Assembly (NCBI RefSeq): GCF_022647885.1
Contig: NZ_JALCLM010000001.1
Span: 1,782,610-1,846,609 of the forward strand
Length of the DNA: 64,000 bases
Source: Bifidobacterium sp.
GTDB lineage: Bacteria; Actinomycetota; Actinomycetes; Actinomycetales; Bifidobacteriaceae
Direction: 5' to 3'
The notes beneath the pieces were generated by a model. It searched no databases. It was not told where the DNA came from and saw nothing but the letters and a program-made list of their open reading frames with translations. The position numbers and the translations under genes are program-made. This document shows, one piece after another, positions 44,700 through 52,109 of this stretch (its first letter is position 1; each line of letters starts with the position of its first letter).

Positions 44700-45737
44700 T
44701 CAACGTAGCGGCGCAGGAAGTGCAAACTGTGTATGTTGTTCTGCTGCGCCAATCACCTCAACCGTATGAAATTCATAGTTTTCTAAAACCTTGATCACTT
44801 CCTGTATCAGGCTCTCTGGCGCTGAAGCACCTGACGATAAACCAATAATTTGAGCATCTCTCAACCACTCCTGCTGAAGTTCTTGGGCACGATCAATACG
44901 ATGCGCACGACGATGTATACCGTCCATCTTGCTATCGAACACATCTTGAGCGACCTTCAACAGCTGACGAGTATTCGATGAATGATCCGACCCGATAACT
45001 ATCACCGCATCAGAGGCCTCGGCCAATTGCTTGACTGCAAACTGTCTGTCTTGAGTTGCATAGCAGATATCGGCACTCGGAGGCATTTCTACTGCCGGAA
45101 AGCGCTTACGAAGGTGTCGTTGTAACTCTGCTGTCTCATCGACACTCAATGTAGTTTGCGTTAAGCACACCAGCTTGGTGCCTGGGCTAACATGCAAGGC
45201 ATCCACATCCTCAATGCTCTCTACTAGATGAATACGATCAGGAGCTTCACCTACAACCCCAATGGCTTCATCATGACCCTGCTGCGCGATGTACACAATG
45301 TGATAGCCCAATTTTGCATAACGCAATACTTCACGGTGAACCTTGCTCACTAAGGGGCATGTGGCATCCACAACATATAGCTGCCTTGCTAAAGCTTCTC
45401 GTCGCACTTCTGGCGACACACCATGCGCAGAAAACACCACAGGGATAGCCGCCTCAGCAGCTGCTTGGGGAATGTCTTGTAATGCTTCAACAAAGACCAC
45501 ACCCTGCTGCTCAAAGTGCTCTACCACGTGTCGGTTGTGCACAATCTCTCGCCTTACATACACAGGTGGAAGTTCTTTAGGGTTGGTTTGCTGTTCAGTC
45601 CTTGCTGAATTGTCGAGAATCATCTGGACACTACGAACCGCTCGGTCTACGCCAGCACAAAACCCGCGCGGTTGAGCAATAAGAATTTTTTTGGCACTGT
45701 GATGATTACGATGCTCTATCGCTTCACTTGTATGCAT
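44700..45737 (-). CDS. ispH: 4-hydroxy-3-methylbut-2-enyl diphosphate reductase
   Basis: Last step of the MEP pathway to isoprenoids, [4Fe-4S] enzyme, about 345 residues. The three cluster cysteines lie in QPRGFCAGVDRAVR, DATCPLVSKVHREV and ADICYATQDRQFAVKQLA; the substrate-binding SNTRQL and SSGASAPESLIQEV motifs are present. Start chosen at ATG 45737; the frame opens with a GTG at 45788, and neither has a strong ribosome site. Transcribed towards ybaK. Confidence 0.95.
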   Translation of the reverse strand: MHTSEAIEHRNHHSAKKILIAQPRGFCAGVDRAVRSVQMILDNSARTEQQTNPKELPPVYVRREIVHNRHVVEHFEQQGVVFVEALQDIPQAAAEAAIPVVFSAHGVSPEVRREALARQLYVVDATCPLVSKVHREVLRYAKLGYHIVYIAQQGHDEAIGVVGEAPDRIHLVESIEDVDALHVSPGTKLVCLTQTTLSVDETAELQRHLRKRFPAVEMPPSADICYATQDRQFAVKQLAEASDAVIVIGSDHSSNTRQLLKVAQDVFDSKMDGIHRRAHRIDRAQELQQEWLRDAQIIGLSSGASAPESLIQEVIKVLENYEFHTVEVIGAAEQHTQFALPAPLR

Positions 45738-45988
45738 GGTTCTCGCTATCTTCTTTGCACAATGACTTCTTCGTGGAGTTCTGTTCACTGACTAGCACAT
45801 ATGCACTAGCAGTAATCAGTATCGTAAAGTTATTACGCCATTTGCAACAGCAGCGAAGGCTCATCTGCACTGATACGACATGACATTGCTGATTCATGAT
45901 TTGAGTTTGCGCCGTGGATTGCGTGAGACAGGCACATGCCACTACAGTAAGTTAACGATAACATTCGCCGTCAATGCAGAGGGCACAC

Positions 45989-46984
45989 ATGAGTCAACAA
46001 GCCAACACCATCATCCGACCAACACCTTCAAACACACCTCGGACTGGTCAACAATATTCAATACATTTCGGCGACTATAGCGCTGTGATCACTCAACTCG
46101 GAGCCATACTGAGACGTTTCGACTACCAGAGCAAAGAGGTCATTGTGCCATTCGGAGAGAATGATACGATCCCTTGCTGCAACGGCTATGCACTTGTCCC
46201 ATATCCGAATCGAGTGGAAGATGGGGAATACTCTTTCGAAGGTGTCACTTACCAAATGCCCATTGATGAAGTGGACCGACAGACTGCCATACACGGTTTC
46301 GGGTACCGATACATGTGGAATTTAGAAACCTTAACAGAATCTAGTGTGTCATTGAGTTGGCGAAGTCCAAATCTTACCAGCTACCCTTTTGATATCATCG
46401 TGACCGTACTGTATGAACTGAATGCCGATGGACTAACCATGAGCACTGTCGCTTACAACAACGGATCCATTCGAGCACCGTGGGCGTTTGGCATTCACCC
46501 TTGGCTCTCTAACGGTGGCAATGGAGAAAACGGTATTGAAATTGAAGCCGACAACGCCAAATGCAGATTGAATCTGCCCTGCAATATTCATGTGACTGTA
46601 AATCCTGATCGTCTACTACCCACAGGCGAAGAATCTGTTGCCAATACCCAGTATGATTTGCGCGACAACCCAACTCTTGCAGGTCGTTCTTTTGACGACG
46701 CGTGGACTGGTGTGCAACGTGACGAGGAAGGCAACACCACAGCAGTTTTCACTCGACCAGATGGGCTACAAGTCTCGTTGAGGGGAGATAACACAATACA
46801 TGCCTGGCAAGTTTGTACAGCAACAGGATTCCCCGAAGGGCAACATCCTGCCGGAGTGGCTGTGGAACCGATGACTGCATATGCTAACGCCTTGCGCACG
46901 GGTAAGGACCTAGTGGTTATTGAACCGGATGCCTGTTATCAAACAACAATTCACTATCATGCAGAACAACTCAATAACGATTAA
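45989..46984 (+). CDS. galM: Aldose 1-epimerase family protein
   Basis: About 331 residues. Mutarotase-like pattern: YSAVITQLGAILRRF, the ALVPYPNRVEDGEYSFEG (asparagine/Arg) segment, HGFGYRYMWNLE, AFGIHPWLSNGG with the catalytic His, and FDDAWTG. Interconverts anomers of galactose, glucose or related sugars; the group is often listed as galactose mutarotase-like. AGAGGG precedes ATG at 45989; the frame opens 15 bases earlier. Single gene; ends 96 bases before the bL37 start. Confidence 0.85.
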   Translation: MSQQANTIIRPTPSNTPRTGQQYSIHFGDYSAVITQLGAILRRFDYQSKEVIVPFGENDTIPCCNGYALVPYPNRVEDGEYSFEGVTYQMPIDEVDRQTAIHGFGYRYMWNLETLTESSVSLSWRSPNLTSYPFDIIVTVLYELNADGLTMSTVAYNNGSIRAPWAFGIHPWLSNGGNGENGIEIEADNAKCRLNLPCNIHVTVNPDRLLPTGEESVANTQYDLRDNPTLAGRSFDDAWTGVQRDEEGNTTAVFTRPDGLQVSLRGDNTIHAWQVCTATGFPEGQHPAGVAVEPMTAYANALRTGKDLVVIEPDACYQTTIHYHAEQLNND

Positions 46985-47014
46985 GCATTAATCAGTTCGG
47001 CGAGGGGTTCAGAG

Positions 47015-47043
47015 TTGTGTCAGTCCTGTCGATGTGAGATAAT
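47015..47043 (+). promoter_or_regulatory. Promoter of the bL37 gene
   Basis: TTGTGT (47015-47020), 17-base spacer, GATAAT (47038-47043), leaving a 5' leader of about 30 bases before the coding region. Confidence 0.7.
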
Positions 47044-47080
47044 CCATCAGGTTTATTCGTCATAAGCAAAGGAGTCCATC

Positions 47081-47155
47081 ATGGGCATGCGTGGACGTAA
47101 GCGCAAAGATCGTCGCAAGAAGGCCGCTAACCACGGCAAAAGGCCAAACGCCTGA
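47081..47155 (+). CDS. 50S ribosomal protein bL37 (24 residues)
   Basis: A 24-residue, highly basic peptide with MRGRKRKDRRKKAANHGKRP in it. It closely matches my memory of the actinobacterial bL37 seen in mycobacterial ribosome structures, whose C-terminus ANHGKRPNA is shared. AAAGGAG six bases before the ATG, a good promoter and a strong terminator make an isolated, highly expressed small gene. Too short for usual gene finders. Confidence 0.88.
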   Translation: MGMRGRKRKDRRKKAANHGKRPNA

Positions 47156-47214
47156 GATTGCGAGCTATCCGTCAACCAGCGGATTCAGGGAATTGAATCG
47201 TTAAGTGGTTCATC

Positions 47215-47260
47215 ACCCCACCAACTAGTCGAAGTATATTCGGCATATAGTTGGTGGGGT
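47215..47260 (+). terminator. Terminator of the bL37 gene
   Basis: ACCCCACCAACTA and TAGTTGGTGGGGT, 13-bp perfect stem with a 20-base loop, followed by TTCCTGTTTT. Confidence 0.88.
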
Positions 47261-47369
47261 TTCCTGTTTTCAACAGGCCGTCACACTGCTTGCGCCAACC
47301 AGTCCCGCTGCACTATCCAGATCAATCACTGCCTAGATCAATCGCTGCAAAGTAGTGAGGCCAAGTCAA

Positions 47370-47651
47370 TTACCGAGATACATCCTCACGACCGTCACCG
47401 AATTCGTCGATTTGTGAATCGGCACTGACATCAGACATCATATTGCGAAGACGCTGGACGAGACATTCAGGTGCTTGTTCAGGTCTTAAGTAGTTACGAA
47501 TCATGTTGATAAGAGCCTTCTCGCGCTCATCACAACAGGTGTCGGGGTCAAAGCTTTCTGCAATCTCGATATGTGCCACTTCAACTCTACTTTGAGCATT
47601 ACCCGTTTGTGTCACGGAGATATGGCTATATCGTTCGACGTGATTACTCAT
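47370..47651 (-). CDS. Candidate anti-sigma factor, degenerate RsrA-like
   Basis: 93 residues, acidic, no membrane segment. It starts two bases after the stop of a SigR-like sigma factor with AAAGGG in the overlap, the position of RsrA-type mycothiol-linked anti-sigma factors. The middle part (RNYLRPEQAPECLVQRLRNMM) looks like the C-terminal part of those proteins (APECL.QRLR). But the zinc motif H-x3-C-x2-C is not recognisable: only His27, Cys39-Cys40 and Cys62 are present. It may be a redox-insensitive relative or an unrelated small protein. Confidence 0.5.
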   Translation of the reverse strand: MSNHVERYSHISVTQTGNAQSRVEVAHIEIAESFDPDTCCDEREKALINMIRNYLRPEQAPECLVQRLRNMMSDVSADSQIDEFGDGREDVSR

Positions 47652-47653
47652 GT

Positions 47654-48478
47654 CTAACCCTTTCTCCCGTCAATAGCTTCGAAGTCTTCTGCAGGTCCTT
47701 CTACTCCTCGAGTAGAAGGACCTGCAGCCTGCTGAGATCTGTTTTCGCTAGTAGACAGACCTCGCGCAATCTTTGCTTTCGCGACTTCATTGCTGTGTTG
47801 CTCTCCATTATGGACTGCAGCATCCACTGACTTCGCGGATGGTGAAACCTGAAGCGTACCAGAGTCTGCCGCTCTACCTACCGTGCGCTGTTCACCATAT
47901 CCACGATCCTTCGCGTAGCTTGCCAACTCCTCTTTGAGCTGAGCGCGAGCACGATTGAGCCGACTCATCACTGTACCGATTTTGATTCCCTGTTCATCAG
48001 CTACTTGTTGGTAACTTTTCCCATCTATGGCTGCATCAATAAACACCTGACGGCGTTCAGGAGACAATGTATCTAAGGCTGCCATGATTTCTTCTGGCGC
48101 AAAAGCTTCAAGATATTCCTGTTCAGCGGATTTTAACCCCTCCGAAGAATGCCCTGAAGCAGAATAGATATCCCAGTCGTCATACTCCCCTGTTGAATCA
48201 TTAGCACGTTGAGGACGACGCTTTGCCTTATGGTATTGATTGAAAAATGCGTTACGTTGGATGGTTGTCATCCAAGCTTCGAAGTTGCTACCGGGTTCGA
48301 ATCTGTCAAAAGCCTTGAAGCCCCGCTCAAAAGTATCTTGTACTAGATCCTGGGCATCGTCTGGATCGTTGGTCAGCTTCATTGCTTGACGATATAAAGC
48401 ATTCACAGCAGGCATGGCTAACGCCTCAAAGCGTCTACGTTTCTCCTCGAATTTCTGCTGATTTGCCACATCCACCAT
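47654..48478 (-). CDS. ECF-type sigma factor, SigR/SigH group
   Basis: RNA polymerase sigma factor for (oxidative/thiol) stress, 274 residues. Region 2: YRQAMKLTNDPDDAQDLVQDTFERGFKAFDRFEPGSNFEAWM and IQRNAFFNQYHKAKRRPQ; region 4: LSPERRQVFIDAAIDGKSYQQVADEQGIKIGTVMSRLNRAR. These closely resemble Streptomyces SigR and mycobacterial SigH. A C-terminal extension of about 75 residues is unusual for the group and contains a perfect inverted repeat at DNA level. Followed by the candidate anti-sigma gene. A SigR-type promoter upstream was not seen. Confidence 0.9.
   Translation of the reverse strand: MVDVANQQKFEEKRRRFEALAMPAVNALYRQAMKLTNDPDDAQDLVQDTFERGFKAFDRFEPGSNFEAWMTTIQRNAFFNQYHKAKRRPQRANDSTGEYDDWDIYSASGHSSEGLKSAEQEYLEAFAPEEIMAALDTLSPERRQVFIDAAIDGKSYQQVADEQGIKIGTVMSRLNRARAQLKEELASYAKDRGYGEQRTVGRAADSGTLQVSPSAKSVDAAVHNGEQHSNEVAKAKIARGLSTSENRSQQAAGPSTRGVEGPAEDFEAIDGRKG
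47689..47727 (-). promoter_or_regulatory. 39-bp perfect palindrome inside the sigma gene
   Basis: CTGCAGGTCCTTCTACTC, three bases, and its perfect complement, 18-bp arms. It lies about 35 bases before the sigma stop codon. In RNA it would be a very stable hairpin near the junction of sigma and anti-sigma genes. Confidence 0.6.
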
Positions 48479-48649
48479 TGTGCCATTACTCGAAGCTAAT
48501 AGCCGAGGCGGAGTGTTCAGAAAGTATTTATCGACCTAACAATCCTGTTCTTGGCATATTGAAGCCGACACACATGTATAAGCGCGCAGCTTGAACGACG
48601 CTAAAACTATTAGTCGAGTTTTGTCGATTTGCAGTCGGACAATGGGCTC

Positions 48650-49411
48650 ATGACTGATACACCTCAACTTTTGGATCACATCGAAGCCACCGAATCACAA
48701 CTTGCCACTACCCGTCTAGCAGACTCATGGCTATTAGGTTTCGACACTGAAACCACTGGTGCAACACCAGGTAATGATGCCATTGTGTCCGCAACACTAG
48801 TACTTCGCAACCCGCAAAGCGGCCATGCTGAAGATCTAGTTGGAGAATGGCTTATCAATCCTCATCGTCATATCAGCGCGGGCGCTAGCAGAGTCAACGG
48901 ATTCACCGATAGTTTCGTCGAAGAACACGGCAGCGAGCCAACATCTGCTCTTGAGGAGATTAGTGCAGTCATTATCGCTGCCCAGAAACGCAACATCCCC
49001 CTTCTGGCATACAATGCCCCTTTCGATGTCAAAATGTTGCAGGGTGATTTACGCCGTTGGCAGTGCTCCCCTGAAATAACCGATGCATTCGATGATTCAA
49101 CATTGCTCATCGTGGATCCTCTGGTTATTGATCGAGCAGTATCACGGCGTTCCGGTAAGCGCACTCTGAGCTTTACCACCGAATATTACGGTGTGGAACC
49201 ATACGGAGATTTTCACGACGCAACTGCAGATACCATAGCGGCGGTTGATTTAGTAAAGCCCATATCGACCTTGTATCCGCAAGTAGGCAATCTTGAGTTA
49301 AGCGAACTTATGGATTGGCAACGCCAGGCGCATCGCGTATGGAAAGAGTCCTTTAACCGCTGGCTTGAATCCAAAGGTCGCAGACCGATACACGAAAATT
49401 GGTTTGAGTAA
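48650..49411 (+). CDS. DEDDh 3'-5' exonuclease (DNA polymerase III epsilon-like)
   Basis: About 253 residues. DEDDh residues: GFDTETTGATPGND (ExoI), PLLAYNAPFDVKML (ExoII) and HDATADTIAAVDLV (ExoIII, with His). Stand-alone member of the DnaQ-like group used in repair or RNA/DNA trimming rather than the replicase proofreader, as there is no polymerase nearby. Start uncertain: ATG 48650 without clear ribosome site; the frame also opens at TTG 48629. Divergent from the sigma factor gene. Confidence 0.88.
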   Translation: MTDTPQLLDHIEATESQLATTRLADSWLLGFDTETTGATPGNDAIVSATLVLRNPQSGHAEDLVGEWLINPHRHISAGASRVNGFTDSFVEEHGSEPTSALEEISAVIIAAQKRNIPLLAYNAPFDVKMLQGDLRRWQCSPEITDAFDDSTLLIVDPLVIDRAVSRRSGKRTLSFTTEYYGVEPYGDFHDATADTIAAVDLVKPISTLYPQVGNLELSELMDWQRQAHRVWKESFNRWLESKGRRPIHENWFE

Positions 49412-49493
49412 GCGATTGCCTAGATGCAAGTAGTACTAGTAACAATAGCGTTCAAGAAGAAGGCGCTGGTTTTGAGTAGAAGTCACAGTAGAG

Positions 49494-49529
49494 TTAATGC
49501 CCATGCCACACTCGCTTATAATGTAAGCG
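49494..49529 (+). promoter_or_regulatory. Promoter with overlapping palindrome before femAB
   Basis: TTAATG (49494-49499), 17 bases, TATAAT (49517-49522). CGCTTA-TAATG-TAAGCG (49513-49529) is an inverted repeat covering the -10 box, as expected for a repressor site. Confidence 0.5.
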
Positions 49530-49599
49530 CGTTGCTCAGCGAACACTATGATTCGCAACAGCAAACATTGAACCGAAACAATTTGCAGGGGGCTTTACA

Positions 49600-50601
49600 T
49601 TGCTAACCATCCACGAAATCACTGACGCTTCGCAATTCAATGAGCTGGTGGATGCAGCGCACGGGCACCCGATGCAGAAGTGGCAATGGGGAGAATTGAA
49701 AGCTGCCACCGGTCCTTGGACTGCACATCGTGTAGCGGTACAATCCGGAACCGAAACTGTGGGTTGCGCCCAAATTCTGGTGCGTAAACTGCCTTGGCCT
49801 TTTAATAGCATCTGCTATGCACCTCGTGGGCCGGTTGTTTCGAACAGTGAACTCTATGCCGAAGTATCAGACGCTATCGCCGATTGGTGTCGTGACTGCT
49901 TCCACCCCGTTTCTTTGAAGATTGATCCTCCGACCACATCAATCTCATTGTCGCAGGATTGGGCAGAAGGCGATCACGTCTTAATGGCAACAACTGCTAT
50001 CGTGAACCTTGAGCCCGATGAAGAGGCGATTATGAAGTCCCTTCATTCACGAAATGCGCGTAACTACATCCGTCGGGGTGCCAAAGTTGGTATCGAAGTT
50101 GCTCCAGGAACCCGAGAAGACGTTGATACGGTAATCAGCATTTACCATGAAACAGCTGACCGCGACGGATTCCCACTACACCCTGATGAGTATTACCGTC
50201 AGGCTTTTGAACTTCTCGGCGAGGTTGGTCAACTTATCGTCGCAAAATATGAAGGTGAAATCGTTTCCTTCATGTGGAATGTAACCAGTAGCTGGGGTGC
50301 CTCGGAGCTCTGGGCAGGCGCGAACGCAACAGGACGTAAAATGCGCGCTAATTATCCGCTCAAATGGGGCGCAATGAAAGCAGCAAAAGCTGTTGGAGCA
50401 CAGCGCTACGATATGAATGGCCTCTTGAATGACGGCATCAGTGAATTTAAGAAATCCTTCCAGAATGAGCCAACTATCTGGGCTGGCACCTATGAGAAGC
50501 CACTGAGCGCTCTATACCATCCTTGGGAGAAGTCACTAGCCATTTTCAAGGCAATCCGCCGTCGTAAAAATGCACCTCGTCAGAAGCAAACCAACAACTA
50601 G
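49600..50601 (+). CDS. FemAB/GNAT-fold peptidoglycan bridge peptidyltransferase
   Basis: 333 residues, no signal or membrane helix, cytosolic. The pattern HPMQKWQWGELKAATG, ICYAPRGPV, and ARNYIRRGAKVGIEV, SFMWNVTSSWGASELWAGAN and RYDMNGL is that of the FemX/FemA group, which attach amino acids from aminoacyl-tRNA to the stem peptide of lipid II. TTG start at 49600 with AGGGGG seven bases upstream. No coiled-coil arm is present, which is usual for the FemX-like short form. Starts a peptidoglycan-related neighbourhood with genes to 55.7 kb. Confidence 0.85.
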   Translation: MLTIHEITDASQFNELVDAAHGHPMQKWQWGELKAATGPWTAHRVAVQSGTETVGCAQILVRKLPWPFNSICYAPRGPVVSNSELYAEVSDAIADWCRDCFHPVSLKIDPPTTSISLSQDWAEGDHVLMATTAIVNLEPDEEAIMKSLHSRNARNYIRRGAKVGIEVAPGTREDVDTVISIYHETADRDGFPLHPDEYYRQAFELLGEVGQLIVAKYEGEIVSFMWNVTSSWGASELWAGANATGRKMRANYPLKWGAMKAAKAVGAQRYDMNGLLNDGISEFKKSFQNEPTIWAGTYEKPLSALYHPWEKSLAIFKAIRRRKNAPRQKQTNN

Positions 50602-50641
50602 ACAGATTCCTTATCTTTTGGCGATGTTGCCTCACTAAGAG

Positions 50642-50718
50642 ATAGATAAGTGCACCATAAGTACAGCTAATCAGGACGTTTTTCCTCATGTAGCTACACT
50701 TATGGTGCACTTATCTAT
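50642..50718. repeat. 73-bp palindromic element, copy 3 (77 bp with extended arms)
   Basis: ATAGATAAGTGCACCATAAGT and its complement, 21 perfect bp, then two mismatches and AGCTA / TAGCT. GATAA to TTATC is 71 bp as in the other copies. Occupies the convergent gap between femAB and the DegT-like gene. Confidence 0.85.
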
Positions 50719-50731
50719 GCTGAGTTCCTCT

Positions 50732-51937
50732 TTATCCTTGCTCGGCGATGATTCGGGACACAGCAGCCGCCTGCTCTGCACTGAGATCTGTGGGCAAACT
50801 GATGGCACCTGATACAAGTTCATCTGTGATTCGTAGCTTCGAGCGATCATGAGGAACCTGATAGGTATCAGGATTCTCAACACCAGGGAAGAGCTCAGGA
50901 CGGTACCAACGCTCTGCGTAGACTCCTGCCGCTCTAATAGCTGAGATAATTCGCTCAGCCTGGGCAGTTGAGGCTGCGAAGACAGGAAAGCGTAACAAGG
51001 GCTGGGGATCACCTGACATCACTTGTGCTGGTACTTGCACAACGTGCGATGTATTCAGAGATGCTCTCAACAGTTCCACAATCGAAGATCGCTTGGACTC
51101 ATTACCGTCAAGAGAGCGCAGAGACCGCAGCATCGACGTTTCCATCCACGAGGATGGAGCCATGGGCGTGTAAGCAAGCCCACCGCGTTGCTCAACTTTG
51201 GCAATAGGCGGTTCATAGAGGCCTACGCGTGTAAGCCATGAACGCCCCTTATATCCCAAAGTTCCTGGGAGACGTCCTAGCACTCTATTTTCGTTGATGT
51301 ACATTCTCGTCACAACATCTATTCTCTTGCCTGGCCTTGGTATATTAGCTAGGCGAGAGCGCAACAGACGGTCATACTCGGGTGCAGTTTTCGCCAGATG
51401 AGGATTTACCCAAATTGCACCGCCGAAGCGGGTTGGCAAAATCTTTTCCACACCAAATGAGTGCACTGATATGTCAGCCAAAGGTTGTCCCTGCACATCA
51501 CGCGCCATCCGCGTGATGCAGTGCGCGCTGTCCTCAACAAGCAGCGTATGCGTCTGCTTTCTGACCAGTTCTGCAAGCATCCTTGAAGATGACTCATCCA
51601 CCAGCCCAAAGGTATGTTGCATCATCACAGCATGCGTATCAGAGTTAAGCGGCATAGTTTGAGGATTAAGCATTATTGTCTCGCGCTGGATATCACCGTA
51701 CATAGGGATCAACCCCGCTGCCACAATAGGATCGACTGCTGTACAGCAGGTATAGAGCTGTGTAGTCACACTCCCCTGCCCATAAATATCACGGAGAGCA
51801 TCACATACCAGTTTCATGCCATATCGAGCTTTAAACACGAGAAACCAGTCCTCAGCATTGGTTTTCGTACGTCTGGCTAGTTCCTGGTTGAGCTCATTGG
51901 CACCGCGAGAAAGCTTGGCATCCGAGCTTGTGTCCAT
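50732..51937 (-). CDS. DegT/DnrJ/EryC1-family PLP aminotransferase-like protein
   Basis: About 401 residues. Fold type I pattern: LYTCCTAVDPIVAAGLIPMYGDI, LLVEDSAHCITR (Asp that binds PLP pyridine), VHSFGVEKILPTRFGGAIWV (Schiff-base Lys of the GxxKxxxxxxGG motif), and a C-terminal segment EQAAAVSRIIAEQG. Such enzymes transaminate nucleotide-linked sugars or other carbonyl substrates; this one has no sugar-nucleotide genes near it. Its place between femAB and murE suggests a cell wall or amino acid supply role (inference). Start ATG 51937, AGAGGAG five bases upstream; the frame begins 27 bases earlier. Divergent from murE. Confidence 0.8.
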   Translation of the reverse strand: MDTSSDAKLSRGANELNQELARRTKTNAEDWFLVFKARYGMKLVCDALRDIYGQGSVTTQLYTCCTAVDPIVAAGLIPMYGDIQRETIMLNPQTMPLNSDTHAVMMQHTFGLVDESSSRMLAELVRKQTHTLLVEDSAHCITRMARDVQGQPLADISVHSFGVEKILPTRFGGAIWVNPHLAKTAPEYDRLLRSRLANIPRPGKRIDVVTRMYINENRVLGRLPGTLGYKGRSWLTRVGLYEPPIAKVEQRGGLAYTPMAPSSWMETSMLRSLRSLDGNESKRSSIVELLRASLNTSHVVQVPAQVMSGDPQPLLRFPVFAASTAQAERIISAIRAAGVYAERWYRPELFPGVENPDTYQVPHDRSKLRITDELVSGAISLPTDLSAEQAAAVSRIIAEQG

Positions 51938-52109
51938 TTCTGCTCCTCTAAACTTCATCATCACTATCTCAGCTCAATCTATCGCCTTTAAGAAATATCT
52001 CGCCCCTGCGGAGCAGACATGGACTTCCTTCTTTGCATACTCTGCACACAGGGGTTAAGAAGCAGACAATACCAGAATGTAAAATAACACTGAAAATGTT
52101 GGGGAAACT

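Noticed and set aside
48288..48305. GGGTTCGAATC as a T-arm
   Set aside because: Within the sigma factor coding region and without other tRNA arms.
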